Part shown: one piece after another, positions 52,801-61,942 of the stretch | Numbering within the stretch: the stretch's first letter is position 1 | Layout: each line of letters opens with the position of its first letter | Source: Aeromicrobium sp. Root236 | Lineage (GTDB): Bacteria; Actinomycetota; Actinomycetes; Propionibacteriales; Nocardioidaceae | Direction of reading: 5' to 3' | Assembly (NCBI RefSeq): GCF_001428805.1 | Contig: NZ_LMIS01000001.1 | Coordinates: 1,238,529 to 1,302,528 of the forward strand | DNA: 64,000 bases | Program-made: the position numbers and the translations under genes | The notes under the pieces: model-generated | Database searches by the model: none | Told to the model about the DNA's origin: nothing | What the model saw: the letters and a program-made list of their open reading frames with translations, nothing else

Positions 52801-53633
52801 ACGACTCGCTGCTGAGCGAGTACGCCGCGCTCGGCTTCGAGTACGGCTACTCCGTCGCCCGGCCCGAGGCTCTCACGATCTGGGAGGCGCAGTTCGGCGA
52901 CTTCGTCAACGGCGCCCAGTCCGTGATCGACGAGTACATCTCAGCCGGTGAGAGCAAGTGGGGCCAGAAGTCCGGCGTCGTGCTGCTCCTGCCGCACGGC
53001 CACGAGGGCCAGGGACCCGACCACACGTCGGCCCGGATCGAGCGGTTCCTCGAGCTGTGCGCCAACGACGCCATGACGCTCGCCCAGCCGTCGACCCCCG
53101 CGTCGTACTTCCACCTGCTGCGCCGGCAGAACCTCGAGAGCCAGCACCGTCCGCTGATCGTCTTCACGCCGAAGTCGATGCTGCGCAGCAAGGCCGCTGC
53201 CTCGCAGCCCGAGGACTTCACGTCGGGCAAGTTCCGGCCGGTCATCGGCGACGACTCGGTCGAGGCGTCCAAGGTCGAGCGCGTCCTGGTCTGCTCCGGC
53301 AAGATCGCCTGGGACCTGTTCGCCGAGCGCGAGAAGCGCGAGTCGGGTCAGTCCCGCACCGCGATCGTCCGCCTCGAGCAGCTCTACCCGCGTCCCACGT
53401 CGGAGCTCAACGCCGCGGTCGGCCAGTTCGTCAACGCCCGCGAGGTGCGCTGGGTGCAGGACGAGCCGGCCAACCAGGGTCCGTGGCCGCACGTCGCGCT
53501 GCACTTCAGCGGTGAGTTCGACGGTCTCCCGCTGCTGCGGGTGTCGCGCCCGGAGTCCTCGGCACCGTCGGTCGGTTCGCACAACCGGCACGTCGAGGAG
53601 CAGGCCGCGCTGATGCAGCAGGCCTTCAGCTGA
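49803..53633 (+). CDS. kgd: Multifunctional 2-oxoglutarate metabolism enzyme (Kgd / E1o-E2 fusion)
   Basis: This 1276-residue fusion is specific to actinobacteria. An N-terminal E1 leader peptide ([20 protein letters not shown]) and a 120-residue Ala/Pro-rich linker precede an E2-type acyltransferase domain without a lipoyl domain (VNNPGG-like [31 protein letters not shown]). The thiamine-diphosphate E1 domain follows ([34 protein letters not shown]). It supplies succinyl-CoA, succinic semialdehyde or 2-hydroxy-3-oxoadipate, and in relatives is restrained by the FHA protein GarA/OdhI. GTG 49803 is chosen over an in-frame ATG 78 bases upstream that gives an atypical N-terminus. Confidence 0.95.
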   Translation: MAESSQDHSTPDFGTNQWLVEEMYERFRQDPASVDATWVTFFQTGDGAALANGSGNGSSPNGVAGTTATQAPAAAKPAEQPAAPAETAAPSPAPTAPTSSTPPAPKTEPATVTPAQSQVAAPAHIDPPAPTPPVIDAPTSRATTVATPNGSAADAPKNGPGEVENVVLRGAAARTVANMDASLAVPTATSVRSVPVKLLFDNRIVINNHLARARGGKVSFTHLIGWAIVKALKAMPEMNTGFQVVDGKPNQLKPEHINFGLAIDLKKPDGSRTLLVPSIKAAETMGFAEFWAAYESMVRKARDGKLEVTDFQGTTVSLTNPGGIGTNHSIPRLMQGQGVIIGVGSMEYPPEFQGASEHTLAQMAISKMMTLTSTYDHRVIQGAQSGEFLKKIHALLLGEENFYDEIFRALKIPYEPIRWAQDIAVSHDDEVHKQARVLELIHAFRVRGHLMADTNPLDNRPRSHADLDTASHGLTLWDLDREFATGSFKTDKRFMKLREILGILRDSYARTIGLEYMHIQDPDERAWFQERIERPHTKPPREEQLRILQKLNQAEAFETFLQTKFVGQKRFSLEGGETTIPVLDEICEAAAADSLDEVCIGMAHRGRLNVLVNIAGKHAGSVFREFEGNIDPRTVQGSGDVKYHLGVEGEFTSGTGDKIKVSVAANPSHLEVVDPVLEGIARAKQDRLNRGADYPVLPVLVHGDAAFAGQGVVAETLNLSQLRGYRTGGTIHLIVNNQVGFTTAPSSSRSSTYCTDVARMIQAPVFHVNGDDPEACIRVAHLAYEYRRTFHKDIVIDLVCYRRRGHNEGDDPSFTQPLMYDTINAKKSVRKLYTEALVGRGDITLEEAEAALSDYQAQLERNFAEVKETSTDPGYSRTPDYPDKPEHAGELVTAVTPETMKAIADAYTNVPEGFTVHPKVLPQLQRRAQSISAGPIDWGTGEILALGSLLLDGRPVRLAGQDSRRGTFSSRFATIIDRVNANEWTPLANIGDDQATFYIYDSLLSEYAALGFEYGYSVARPEALTIWEAQFGDFVNGAQSVIDEYISAGESKWGQKSGVVLLLPHGHEGQGPDHTSARIERFLELCANDAMTLAQPSTPASYFHLLRRQNLESQHRPLIVFTPKSMLRSKAAASQPEDFTSGKFRPVIGDDSVEASKVERVLVCSGKIAWDLFAEREKRESGQSRTAIVRLEQLYPRPTSELNAAVGQFVNAREVRWVQDEPANQGPWPHVALHFSGEFDGLPLLRVSRPESSAPSVGSHNRHVEEQAALMQQAFS

Positions 53634-53636
53634 CGC

Positions 53637-53813
53637 ATGTACTTCACGGATCGCGGCATCGAGGAGCTCCAGAGCCGGCGAGGTGACGAGGAGGTCACCT
53701 TCGCCTGGCTCGCCGAGCGGCTCGTCGAGTTCGTCGACCTCAACCCCGAGTTCGAGGTCCCCGTCGAGCGCCTGGCCACTTGGCTGGCGCGCCTCGACGA
53801 CGATGACGAGTAG
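53637..53813 (+). CDS. DUF6104-type small conserved protein (58 aa)
   Basis: This small acidic protein begins MYFTDRGIEELQSRRGDEEV and ends in a run of acidic residues. It starts three bases after the kgd stop. Such short proteins follow kgd in many actinobacteria, implying a functional link (for example a regulatory or assembly partner), but the role is unknown. Predicted secondary structure is helical (TFAWLAERLVEFVDLNPEFE). Confidence 0.85.
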   Translation: MYFTDRGIEELQSRRGDEEVTFAWLAERLVEFVDLNPEFEVPVERLATWLARLDDDDE

Positions 53814-53844
53814 GAACGTCACCGGGCTCTGAGACAGTACGACG

Positions 53845-54573
53845 GTGGACTTCGACCAGCCTCCCGTCGTACGCGTCTCGCGTGATCCCGAGGCCGGCAT
53901 GCCGGCCGGCGAGTGGCCGGCCACCATCCCGGCCGTGGCCCAGCTGCTCGCCGACGGCATCGACCTCGCCCCGGGCGTCACGTTCCTCGTCGGCGAGAAC
54001 GGCTCCGGCAAGTCGACCCTCGTCGAGGCGATCGCCGTCGCGTACGGGCTGTCCCCCGAAGGCGGCAGTGCCCACGGCAAGCACGTGACCCGGTCCAGCG
54101 AGTCACCGCTCCATCGGGCGCTCATGGTCCAGAGGGGCATCGGCTCCGGCACGTGGGGATTCTTCCTGCGCGCGGAGACGATGCACGGCTGGTACACCTA
54201 CATGGACGAGTACGGCGGCCCGAACGACACCGACTACCACGCGATGAGCCACGGGGAGTCGTTCCTCGAGGTGCTCAACCGCAAGTTCGACTCGCCCAGC
54301 TTCTACTGCCTCGACGAGCCCGAGGCGGCGCTGTCGTTCCGCTCGACCCTGACGCTGATCCGCGTGCTGCACGACATCGCCGAGGCGGGCGGCCAAGTGC
54401 TCTGCGCGACGCACTCCCCCGTGCTCGCGTCGATGCCCGGCGCGCACATCCTCGAGGTCGGCGACTGGGGACTGCGCGAGGCCGCCTGGGAGGACCTCGA
54501 GCTCGTCAGGCACTGGAAGGCGTACCTCGACGCCCCGATGCGCTACCTCCGCCACACCCTCGCCGACGACTGA
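53845..54573 (+). CDS. AAA/ABC-type ATPase of the SMC-like predicted-ATPase family (242 aa)
   Basis: This is a soluble ABC-fold ATPase with no transmembrane partner. Walker A is LVGENGSGKSTLVEA (about residues 48-62), a signature-like serine region is YHAMSHGESFLEV, Walker B is FYCLDEPEAALS, and the switch His is in CATHSPVLAS. The family (COG3910-like) resembles Rad50/RecF-type domains and is often an orphan; function is unknown. The start is GTG 53845. A long hairpin follows its stop. Confidence 0.88.
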   Translation: MDFDQPPVVRVSRDPEAGMPAGEWPATIPAVAQLLADGIDLAPGVTFLVGENGSGKSTLVEAIAVAYGLSPEGGSAHGKHVTRSSESPLHRALMVQRGIGSGTWGFFLRAETMHGWYTYMDEYGGPNDTDYHAMSHGESFLEVLNRKFDSPSFYCLDEPEAALSFRSTLTLIRVLHDIAEAGGQVLCATHSPVLASMPGAHILEVGDWGLREAAWEDLELVRHWKAYLDAPMRYLRHTLADD

Positions 54574-54577
54574 CGCA

Positions 54578-54642
54578 CCGAGATCTGGCCGCGGATCCAC
54601 GTCGCGGACGCCGGCGCACGTGGATTCGCGGCCAGATCTCGG
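54578..54642. terminator. Strong bidirectional hairpin between ATPase and MDR genes
   Basis: Inverted repeat with 25-bp arms (54578-54602 and 54618-54642, 15-nt loop), almost perfectly complementary with one G-T position. It fills the gap between convergent genes and ends 10 bp before the MDR stop. It is GC-rich and lacks a T-tract, a typical actinobacterial bidirectional terminator. Confidence 0.85.
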
Positions 54643-54652
54643 GGGACGGGGA

Positions 54653-55621
54653 CTAGAGGGTCAGGACGATCTTGCCGAAGACGCTGCCGTCGATGACCGA
54701 GGCGAGACCGTCGGCTGCATCGGCCATCGGGATCACCCGGTCGATCAGCGGACGCGTGCCGGTGACGTCCATGAACTGCGCGAGCCGGTGCAGCTCGTCG
54801 CGGGTGCCCATCGTGGAGCCGTGGACACGCATCTGCTGGAAGAAGATGCGGGTCAGCTCGGCGTGCGACGGGGCATCGCCCGACGTCGCGCCGGCGATGA
54901 CGATCGTGCCGCCGGGCCGCATCGACTTGACCGAGTGCGACCAGGTCGCCGCGCCGACGGTCTCGATCACGGCGTCGACCTTGCTGGGCAGCCGCGCACC
55001 GGACTCGAATACCTCGTGCGCGCCGATCTCGAGCGCCTTGTCCCGCTTGTCCTCGTCACGGCTCGTCGCATAGACGCGGAACCCGGCAGCCCGCGCCAGC
55101 GTGATCGCCGCGGTCGCCACCCCACCGCCGGCACCCTGCACGAGCACCGTGTCGCCCTGCTGCAGGCCCGACTGGGTGAACAGCATCCGGTAGGCCGTCA
55201 GCCACGCCGTCGGCAGGCACGCCGCCTCGGCGAACGACAGTCCCGCCGGCTTCGCGACGACGTTGCGCGTGGGCACCGCGACCTTCTCGGCGAACGTGCC
55301 CTGGTGACGCTCCGACAGCAGGGACCGCTTGGGGTCGAGCGTCTCGTCACCCCGCCACGACGGATCGCTGATCACGGCGTGCACCACGACCTCGTTGCCG
55401 TCCTCGTCGTAGCCTGCGGCGTCGCAGCCGAGGATCATCGGCAGGGACTCTTCGCGCAGTCCGACGCCGCGCAGGCTCCACACGTCGTGGTGATTGATCG
55501 AGGCAGCCTTGACCGTCACGGTGGTCCAGCCGTCGGGCACCTCCGGGTCGGGTCGCTCACCCACGACGAGTCCGCTCAACGGGTCCTTGGGATCGATCGT
55601 GCCTGCGTAGACGGCGAACAT
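54653..55621 (-). CDS. Quinone oxidoreductase-like MDR protein (322 aa)
   Basis: This is a medium-chain dehydrogenase/reductase with a GroES-like N-terminal domain (SINHHDVWSLRGVGL, then PMILGCDAAGYDEDG). The nucleotide-binding loop is VLVQGAGGGVATAAITLARA (about residues 145-164). The His-His-Asp motif resembles zinc-free members, so NADPH-dependent reduction of enones or quinones is likely. It lies 22 bp downstream of malic enzyme on the same strand and may be co-transcribed. Confidence 0.87.
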   Translation of the reverse strand: MFAVYAGTIDPKDPLSGLVVGERPDPEVPDGWTTVTVKAASINHHDVWSLRGVGLREESLPMILGCDAAGYDEDGNEVVVHAVISDPSWRGDETLDPKRSLLSERHQGTFAEKVAVPTRNVVAKPAGLSFAEAACLPTAWLTAYRMLFTQSGLQQGDTVLVQGAGGGVATAAITLARAAGFRVYATSRDEDKRDKALEIGAHEVFESGARLPSKVDAVIETVGAATWSHSVKSMRPGGTIVIAGATSGDAPSHAELTRIFFQQMRVHGSTMGTRDELHRLAQFMDVTGTRPLIDRVIPMADAADGLASVIDGSVFGKIVLTL

Positions 55622-55643
55622 GCGGCTCCTGGTCTGAGGTTGA

Positions 55644-56843
55644 TCAGTACGGGCGGCGAGCCAGGCCCTCGCGGCGCGCGGTTTCCGTGACGGCTCGTGC
55701 CACGGCAGAGGCTACCCGCGGATCGAACGGTGACGGGATGACGTACGTCTCACTGAGGTCGTCGCCCACGAGATCTGCGATCGCGTTGGCGGCCGCGAGC
55801 TTCATGCCCTCGGAGATCCGCGTCGCGCGTACGTCGAGGGCACCGCGGAAGATGCCGGGGAACACCAGCACGTTGTTGATCTGGTTGGGGAAGTCCGAGC
55901 GCCCGGTCGCCACGATGCGCGCGTACTTGTGCGCGATGTCGGGATGCACTTCGGGGTTGGGGTTGGCCATCGCGAAGACGATCGAGTCGGGCGCCATCGA
56001 GGCCACCGCCGCCTCGGGGATCGTGCCACCGGAGACCCCGATGAAGACGTCGGCGCCGTCGAGGGCGTCGTCGATGGTCCCGGGCCTCGCCCATGGAGCC
56101 GTCGCCTCGGCGATGCCGGCCTTGACCACGTCGAGGCCCTCGCGGCCCGGGTGGATGACACCCGAGCGGTCGACGACGGCGATCTTGCGGACGCCCGCGG
56201 TCTGGAGGATCTTCATGATCGCGACGCCGGCCGCACCGGCACCGGAGATCACGACCTTGACGTCGTCGAGCTCGCGGTCCGTCACGCGTACGGCATTGAT
56301 CAGCGCCGCCAGCGTCACGACGGCGGTGCCGTGCTGGTCGTCGTGGAAGACCGGGATCTCGAGCCGCTCGATCAGCCGGCGCTCGATCTCGAAGCAGCGA
56401 GGGCTGGAGATGTCCTCGAGGTTGATGCCGCCGAATGTCGGCGCGAGCCGGATGATCGTCTCGACGATCTCGTCGACGTCGGTCGTGTCGAGGGCGACCG
56501 GGATCGCGTCGACGCCGCCGAACTGCTTGAACAGCACGGCCTTGCCCTCCATGACGGGCATGGAGGCGGCCGGGCCGATGTCGCCGAGGCCCAGCACCGC
56601 GGTGCCGTCGGTGATCACCGCGACGGTGTTGGAGACCCAGGTGTAGTCGTGGGCCAGGGCCGGGTCGGCGGCGATCGCCTCGCAGACCTTGGCGACGCCG
56701 GGCGTGTAGGACATCGCGAGATCCTGCGCGTTGCGCAGGGGCACCGTCGCCGCGATCGCCATCTTGCCGCCGCGATGCAGCGCGAAGATCGGGTCGTCGG
56801 GGTCAGGCGTGTCGGTGTGCAAGTCGATGTCAGTGGCAACCAT
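55644..56843 (-). CDS. NAD(P)-dependent malic enzyme
   Basis: Malic enzyme decarboxylates malate to pyruvate, giving NAD(P)H for biosynthesis. The 399-residue short bacterial form has the N-terminal catalytic motif (LAMSYTPGVAKVCEAIAADP), metal-binding region (GGINLEDISSPRCFEIE, PVFHDDQHGTAVV) and the NAD(P) loop VVISGAGAAGVAIMKIL. It lacks the C-terminal phosphotransacetylase domain of MaeB. ATG 56843 (MVATDIDLH) is chosen, with a GAGGG element about 9 bases upstream. Confidence 0.94.
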   Translation of the reverse strand: MVATDIDLHTDTPDPDDPIFALHRGGKMAIAATVPLRNAQDLAMSYTPGVAKVCEAIAADPALAHDYTWVSNTVAVITDGTAVLGLGDIGPAASMPVMEGKAVLFKQFGGVDAIPVALDTTDVDEIVETIIRLAPTFGGINLEDISSPRCFEIERRLIERLEIPVFHDDQHGTAVVTLAALINAVRVTDRELDDVKVVISGAGAAGVAIMKILQTAGVRKIAVVDRSGVIHPGREGLDVVKAGIAEATAPWARPGTIDDALDGADVFIGVSGGTIPEAAVASMAPDSIVFAMANPNPEVHPDIAHKYARIVATGRSDFPNQINNVLVFPGIFRGALDVRATRISEGMKLAAANAIADLVGDDLSETYVIPSPFDPRVASAVARAVTETARREGLARRPY

Positions 56844-56971
56844 GGTGGGAATCCCTCGGGACGTTCCGTACGTTCTCATCGGGACCGATCAGGTCGCCGG
56901 CGCGGCAAGTGAGCCGCGGGGTGACGCCCGCAACAGCGAGGTCACACGGGTTGTGCCCGGCTGTCAGTCTC

Positions 56972-57367
56972 TCATACGGGCTGGTCACCACCGAGTGCCC
57001 GGGTCACCGGCGGGGCGAGGAGGCAGCCCAGCGTGACCGCGGCCGCGGCGCCCACCAGAACCGGGATCCAGCCCGGGATGTCGGCGAGGTTGAACGCGAT
57101 GATGAGCTGGATGATCTGGGTCACCACGAGGGGGCTGCGGGCCCACACCTCACCCAGCGTCAGACGCCAGGCCGCCCATGCCTGGAATCCTCCGTAGACG
57201 ACCAGGATCACCGACACCCCGATGCCGGTGCCGACGCTGTCGCCGTCGAGATCGGCGACGCCGAGCACGGCCAGCACGACGCAGGTGACGGCCTCGGCGA
57301 GGACGATCGCGGCGGCCAGCAGGAGGAGGTTTCGGGCCGTACCGACCGGCCGTTCGTGAGCGCTCAC
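56972..57367 (-). CDS. Small four-helix membrane protein of unknown function (131 aa)
   Basis: Four hydrophobic segments are evident: LLLLAAAIVLAEAVTCVVLA, GIGVSVILVVYGGFQAWAAW, PLVVTQIIQLIIAFNLADIP and VLVGAAAAVTLGCLLAPPVT. No conserved catalytic residues are seen. Similar small integral proteins occur widely in actinobacteria. It is divergent from whiB1; the two promoters share the 157-bp gap. Confidence 0.78.
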   Translation of the reverse strand: MSAHERPVGTARNLLLLAAAIVLAEAVTCVVLAVLGVADLDGDSVGTGIGVSVILVVYGGFQAWAAWRLTLGEVWARSPLVVTQIIQLIIAFNLADIPGWIPVLVGAAAAVTLGCLLAPPVTRALGGDQPV

Positions 57368-57524
57368 GTCCCCAGCCTAGGGAGCGTGTGACTCATCCGA
57401 CAATTCGCGCAGGGCATTGCCCTTGTAATGCAGTTGAAATGTTGAAAACATGGAGGTCAACGCCTTGGTCACAGGTCAAACAGGCCTGCCCAGGGAGCAA
57501 AACCGAACGGGAAGGAGTGTCCAC

Positions 57525-57776
57525 ATGGATTGGCGTCACAAGTCTGCATGCCTCGATGAGGACCCTGAGCTCTTCTTCCCCATCGGCAACACGGGTCCCG
57601 CCATCTTGCAGATCGAAGAGGCCAAGGTCGTATGCCGCCGCTGTGATGTCCGCGAGCAGTGCCTGCAATGGGCACTCGAGTCCGGACAGGACCACGGTGT
57701 GTGGGGAGGCTTGAGCGAAGACGAACGTCGTACGCTGAAGCGCCGCAATGCTCGGGCACGTATTCGTACTGCCTGA
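57525..57776 (+). CDS. whiB1: WhiB1-type iron-sulfur transcriptional regulator
   Basis: Wbl proteins carry a [4Fe-4S] cluster that reacts with nitric oxide and bind sigma-A region 4. The 83-residue protein has the four cysteines (SACLDED, VVCRRCDV, EQCLQW), the GVWGG turn and the C-terminal basic segment RRTLKRRNARARIRT that binds DNA. The N-terminus MDWRHKSACLDEDPELFFP is that of WhiB1/WblE, an essential member. ATG 57525 follows AAGGAG. The upstream 157 bp is AT-rich, and an intrinsic terminator lies 19 bp after the stop. Confidence 0.96.
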   Translation: MDWRHKSACLDEDPELFFPIGNTGPAILQIEEAKVVCRRCDVREQCLQWALESGQDHGVWGGLSEDERRTLKRRNARARIRTA

Positions 57777-57794
57777 CGTACGCACGTATCGGTG

Positions 57795-57820
57795 AACCCC
57801 GTGGCCTCGGCCGCGGGGTT
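57795..57820 (+). terminator. Intrinsic terminator of whiB1
   Basis: Stem AACCCCG / CGGGGTT with an extra GG / CC pair step and a 6-nt loop, followed by CTTTG. It lies between whiB1 and the convergent pdtaS and may serve both. Confidence 0.8.
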
Positions 57821-57837
57821 CTTTGCATCCCGTCCAC

Positions 57838-59292
57838 CTAGACGCTGAGCGAGATGGCGACGGTCGTGCCGCCGCCGAAGCGCGGCTCGAACGCCAGCGA
57901 GCCGTGCAGCTCGCCCTCGACGAGCGTCGTGACGATCGACAGCCCGAGGCTGCTCGCCGGGTCGAAGTCGGCCGGCAGGCCACGCCCGTCGTCGCTGACC
58001 CGCAGGCGTACGCGGTCGCGGATCCGGTTGACCGCGAGCGTCAGGGTGCCGCCCTCCTCGCCGAACGCGTGCGCCGACGCGTTCTGGATCAGCTCGGTCA
58101 GCACCATCGCGAGCGGCGTCGCCACGGCGCCGGGCAGCAGGCCGAACGAACCGATGCGGTCCGCACTGATCCGGCCGGCGCCCGAGGTCTCCTCGGCGAC
58201 GTCAAGCACGGTGCGGAGCAGGCGGTCGGCGATCTCGTCGAAGGCGACGTTGTCGTCGAACGACTGGCTGAGGGTCTCGTGGACGAGGGCGATCGACCCG
58301 ACCCTGCGGACCGCGTCGTCGAGTGCTGCGCGTGCCTCGGGGATCTCCGTCCGGCGCCCCTGCAGGCGAAGGAGGGCGGCCACGGTCTGCAGGTTGTTCT
58401 TGACCCGGTGGTGGATCTCGCGGATCGTCGCCTCCTTGGAGACGAGCTCGCGCTCACGCAGCCTCAGCTCGGTGACGTCGCGCAGCAGGATCAGCGAGCC
58501 GCTGCGGTGGCCGTCGGAGCGCAGCGGGATGACGCGCAGGAGCAGCGACGCCGAGGCGTTCTCGATCTCGGCCTCGGTGCTGGCGTCGCCGCCGAGGATG
58601 CCCCTGGCACCCCGGTCCGTCGGCCGGCGATCGACGAGGCCGGACGTGACGTGCCCGAGCTGGGTGCCGACGAGGTCGCCGACGAGCCCCAGCCTGCGGT
58701 AGGCCGACATCGCGTTGGGGCTGGCGTACCGGACCGTCCCTGCGGCGTTCGTGCGCACGAAGCCGTCGCCGACCCGCAGCGAGTCGGCGACCTCGGAACG
58801 GCTCCCCGGCAGCGGGAACTCCCCGCGACGGATCATCTCGGCGAGCTCGCCGGCCGCCTCGAAGTACGCCGCCTCGAGCGTGCTGGCGGTGCGGATGCCG
58901 GACTCGGCGCTGCGCCGCGAGATCACCGCGAGCGTACGACCCTCGTGCGTCACCGGGATCAGCTCGACCCGGATGCGGCGGCCGTCGGGCAGCTCCACGA
59001 TCCGCTCGGCGACGATCTCGCCCGTGCGCAGGGCCTCCTCGAGCTCGTCGATCCGCCCCGACGGCATGAACGTGCCGGCGACGTCCTCGAACAGCGTCGT
59101 GGGTCCCGTGGTCGGCCGGATCTGCGCGCCGGCCCACAGGCCCTTGGCCTCGGCATCGGGCACCCACAGCACGAGATCGGCGAACGACAGGTCGGCGATG
59201 ATCTGCCAGTCCGTCACCAGCGCGTGCAGCCACGCGACGTCGTCGGAGCTCAGCGACGTCTGGAAGCGCGTGATGTCGTCCAGCGAGGGCAC
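57838..59292 (-). CDS. pdtaS: Sensor histidine kinase PdtaS
   Basis: PdtaS is the soluble kinase of the PdtaS-PdtaR system that controls translation and antitermination of target RNAs. The 484-residue protein has an N-terminal GAF domain (DWQIIADLSFADLVLWV) and a PAS domain (YASPNAMSAYRRLGL, about residues 190-290). The HisKA_2-type phospho-acceptor is KEATIREIHHRVKNNLQTVA (about residue 310). The HATPase has TELIQNASAHAF and DDGRGLP. It matches mycobacterial PdtaS closely in layout and sits next to whiB1 as there. No pdtaR is in the window. The GTG start at 59292 leaves a 39-bp divergent promoter. Confidence 0.94.
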   Translation of the reverse strand: MPSLDDITRFQTSLSSDDVAWLHALVTDWQIIADLSFADLVLWVPDAEAKGLWAGAQIRPTTGPTTLFEDVAGTFMPSGRIDELEEALRTGEIVAERIVELPDGRRIRVELIPVTHEGRTLAVISRRSAESGIRTASTLEAAYFEAAGELAEMIRRGEFPLPGSRSEVADSLRVGDGFVRTNAAGTVRYASPNAMSAYRRLGLVGDLVGTQLGHVTSGLVDRRPTDRGARGILGGDASTEAEIENASASLLLRVIPLRSDGHRSGSLILLRDVTELRLRERELVSKEATIREIHHRVKNNLQTVAALLRLQGRRTEIPEARAALDDAVRRVGSIALVHETLSQSFDDNVAFDEIADRLLRTVLDVAEETSGAGRISADRIGSFGLLPGAVATPLAMVLTELIQNASAHAFGEEGGTLTLAVNRIRDRVRLRVSDDGRGLPADFDPASSLGLSIVTTLVEGELHGSLAFEPRFGGGTTVAISLSV

Positions 59293-59331
59293 CCCGTCAG
59301 CGTAACCGCGCAGACGTGGCACGATGTGTGA

Positions 59332-60249
59332 GTGTCTGAGGCGTACTGGCAAACCGTGATGCAGAACGGCATGAACGTACCCGGCGACCGCAGCCTCGAC
59401 GAGTGCACCGTCGAGCTCGTCGAGATGCTGGGCCACTCGAACCCCCGCTGGCGCGAGGACCTCGCCTATCCCCTGCTCACGACCTGGATCACCCGCGGCG
59501 TCTACGACGAGCTGCTGTCCGGGCTGGGCGACGGGATCGCTCCCGGGCTGCGCTACGGCCTCGGCCACGACGGCGACGTCTCGGTGCTGCGCCGCTCCTA
59601 CAGCGCCCTGATGCTCGCCGAGATCATCGGCCGCGACAACAACGAGCACCTCATGTCGGCGGCCTCGGTGCTGGACTGGGGCGACCGGGCGACGGCCTGG
59701 TACGTCCGCGAGCAGGACCATCGCGGCTGGGTCCCGGAGCAGGGCTGGGCCAACTCGATCGCCCACGGCGCCGACCTGCTGGCCGCCCTCGCACGGTCAC
59801 GGCACTTCGGCCGGCTCGAGCTGACGGTGCTCCTCGATGTCATCGCCGACCGCGTGCTGACCCCCACCGCCTACATCTGGCGGCACGGCGAGGACGACCG
59901 GCTGGCGTACGCCGTCATGACCCTCCTGCACCGCAACGAGCTCGACCCGAGCATCGTGGAGCCGTGGCTCGCCCGGCTCGGTGCCGGCATCAAGCCGCCC
60001 CGCACGCGCGGCCACCTCGAGGCCGAGTGGCCGTCGCCCAGCGTCCGCAACACCTCGTCGTTCCTGCGCGCTCTGCACCTGCAGCTCGCGCTCGGCGTGC
60101 AGGGCCGCGACGACCTGCGCGCCGACGCCGAGCTGTTCGCCGAGCAGCCAGCGCACCGCGCCGACCTGCTGCTGGCCGTGCTCGACCAGATCCGCGCCGA
60201 GAGCCCGTGGCTCTACCGGCCGACCACCAGGGCCCGGCCACTCGCTTGA
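59332..60249 (+). CDS. DUF2785-family protein (305 aa)
   Basis: This is a soluble helical-repeat-like protein of the DUF2785 family. Segments include DLAYPLLTTWITRGVYDELL, VLRRSYSALMLAEIIGRDNN and EQGWANSIAHGADLLAALAR, with a C-terminal all-helical half. Members occur in Firmicutes and actinobacteria with unknown function. GTG 59332 is divergent from pdtaS with only 39 bp between. Confidence 0.82.
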   Translation: MSEAYWQTVMQNGMNVPGDRSLDECTVELVEMLGHSNPRWREDLAYPLLTTWITRGVYDELLSGLGDGIAPGLRYGLGHDGDVSVLRRSYSALMLAEIIGRDNNEHLMSAASVLDWGDRATAWYVREQDHRGWVPEQGWANSIAHGADLLAALARSRHFGRLELTVLLDVIADRVLTPTAYIWRHGEDDRLAYAVMTLLHRNELDPSIVEPWLARLGAGIKPPRTRGHLEAEWPSPSVRNTSSFLRALHLQLALGVQGRDDLRADAELFAEQPAHRADLLLAVLDQIRAESPWLYRPTTRARPLA

Positions 60250-60270
60250 CGCTCCAGTAACCTGCGTCAC

Positions 60271-61941
60271 ATGAGTTCTGAGCCCCGAGAAGGTCACGGC
60301 GGAGTCCACGCCGTCGACGTGGCCCGCGCGCACGGCGTCGAGACGATGTTCACGCTGTCGGGAGCGCACGTGTTCCCGATGTACGACGCCGCGGTCAAGG
60401 CCGAGCCGGCGATGCCGATCATCGACGTACGCCACGAGCCCACGGCCGTGTTCGCCGCCGAGGCGATCGGCAAGCTGACGCGTACGCCCGGCCTGGCCGT
60501 GCTGACCGCCGGACCCGGCGTGACCAACGGCGTGAGCCCGATCGCGCAGGCCAGCTTCTCCGGATCACCGCTAGTGGTCGTCGGCGGGCGCGCGCCCAAC
60601 AACCGATGGGGTTCGGGCAGCCTGCAGGAGCTCGACCAGCCGCCGATCATCGAGTCGATCTCCAAGTCCGCGACGACCGCGATGACGGTCGACGACATCG
60701 CCCCGGCGATGGACGAGGCGTTCACCCTTGCCGGGTCCTCCCACCGCGGACCGACGTTCGTCGACGTGCCGATGGACGAGTTCTTCAACAGCACCACGGT
60801 CACGACACCGTCGACCGGCAACCAGACCGCACCCATCGAGCCCGACGCCGACGCCCTCGCGCAGATCGCCGAGCTCATCCGGCAGTCGGCGCGTCCGGTG
60901 CTGATCCTCGGCACGGACGTCTGGGCCGACCGGGCCGAGGTCGCGGCGCTGCACTTCGTCGAGGAGACCGGCATCCCGGTGATCGCCAACGGCATGGGCC
61001 GCGGCATCGTGCCCGGCGGCCACCCCCAGCTCGTCACCAAGGCGCGCTCGACGTCGTTCAACCAGGCCGATCTCGTGATCGTCGTCGGCACGCCGTTGGA
61101 CTTCCGCCTCGGCTACGGCATCTTCGGCGGCAAGGAGGGCGCGACCCCGGCGCGCACGGTGCACATCGCCGACTCCCCTGGGCAGCTCTCGACCCATGCC
61201 GAGCTCGCGGGTTCGGCGAGCGGTGACTTGACCTTGGTGTTCACCGGTCTGCTCGACTCGCTGACCGCGCCGTCGCAGCACGGCCGTCGACCCGACTGGT
61301 CGTCGTGGATCGGCAGCCTGCAGGCCGAGGTCGCCGCGGCCACGCAGCGCGACAACGAGCTGCTGACGGCCGAGGCCGACCCCATCCACCCGGCCCGCAT
61401 CTACGGCGAGCTGCTCCCCCGTCTCGCCGACGACGCCGTCGTGATCGGCGACGGCGGCGACTTCGTGTCGTTCGCCGGCAAGTTCGTCGAGCCCAAGCGC
61501 CCGGGCGGCTGGCTCGACCCCGGACCGTACGGCTGCCTCGGTGCCGGCATGGGCGCGGCGATGGCCGCCCGCATCGCCCGCCCGTCGAGCCAGGTCGTGC
61601 TGCTCTACGGCGACGGCGCGGCCGGCATGTCGCTGATGGACGTCGACAGCCTCGTGCGCCACAACCTCCCGGTCGTCATGGTCGTCGGCAACAACTCGGC
61701 GTGGGGGCTGGAGAAGGGTCCGATGCAGTGGCTCTACGGCTACGACGTCGCGGCCGACCTCGCACCTCAGACCCGCTACGACCAGGTCGTCACAGCGCTC
61801 GGGGGTGGCGGCGAGATGGTGACCGACCCCAAGGAGATCGGCCCGGCCCTCGACCGCGCGTTCGCCTCCGGTGTCCCCTATCTCGTCAACGTCATGACGG
61901 ACGTCAACGCCGCCTATCCGCGCAACACCACCGGCATCTGA
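60271..61941 (+). CDS. Acetolactate synthase-like thiamine diphosphate enzyme (556 aa)
   Basis: This is a three-domain TPP enzyme. The N-terminal PYR domain carries the catalytic Glu in IDVRHEPTAVFAAEAIGKLT. The central domain and the C-terminal PP domain follow, with the GDG...NN motif (YGDGAAGMSLMDVDSLVRHN, then GNNSAW). It is annotated by similarity as acetolactate synthase, but IlvB-specific features are not certain. It may act on oxalyl-CoA or another 2-keto acid. No small subunit is nearby. A GNAT gene follows after one base. Confidence 0.85.
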   Translation: MSSEPREGHGGVHAVDVARAHGVETMFTLSGAHVFPMYDAAVKAEPAMPIIDVRHEPTAVFAAEAIGKLTRTPGLAVLTAGPGVTNGVSPIAQASFSGSPLVVVGGRAPNNRWGSGSLQELDQPPIIESISKSATTAMTVDDIAPAMDEAFTLAGSSHRGPTFVDVPMDEFFNSTTVTTPSTGNQTAPIEPDADALAQIAELIRQSARPVLILGTDVWADRAEVAALHFVEETGIPVIANGMGRGIVPGGHPQLVTKARSTSFNQADLVIVVGTPLDFRLGYGIFGGKEGATPARTVHIADSPGQLSTHAELAGSASGDLTLVFTGLLDSLTAPSQHGRRPDWSSWIGSLQAEVAAATQRDNELLTAEADPIHPARIYGELLPRLADDAVVIGDGGDFVSFAGKFVEPKRPGGWLDPGPYGCLGAGMGAAMAARIARPSSQVVLLYGDGAAGMSLMDVDSLVRHNLPVVMVVGNNSAWGLEKGPMQWLYGYDVAADLAPQTRYDQVVTALGGGGEMVTDPKEIGPALDRAFASGVPYLVNVMTDVNAAYPRNTTGI

Positions 61942-61942
61942 G

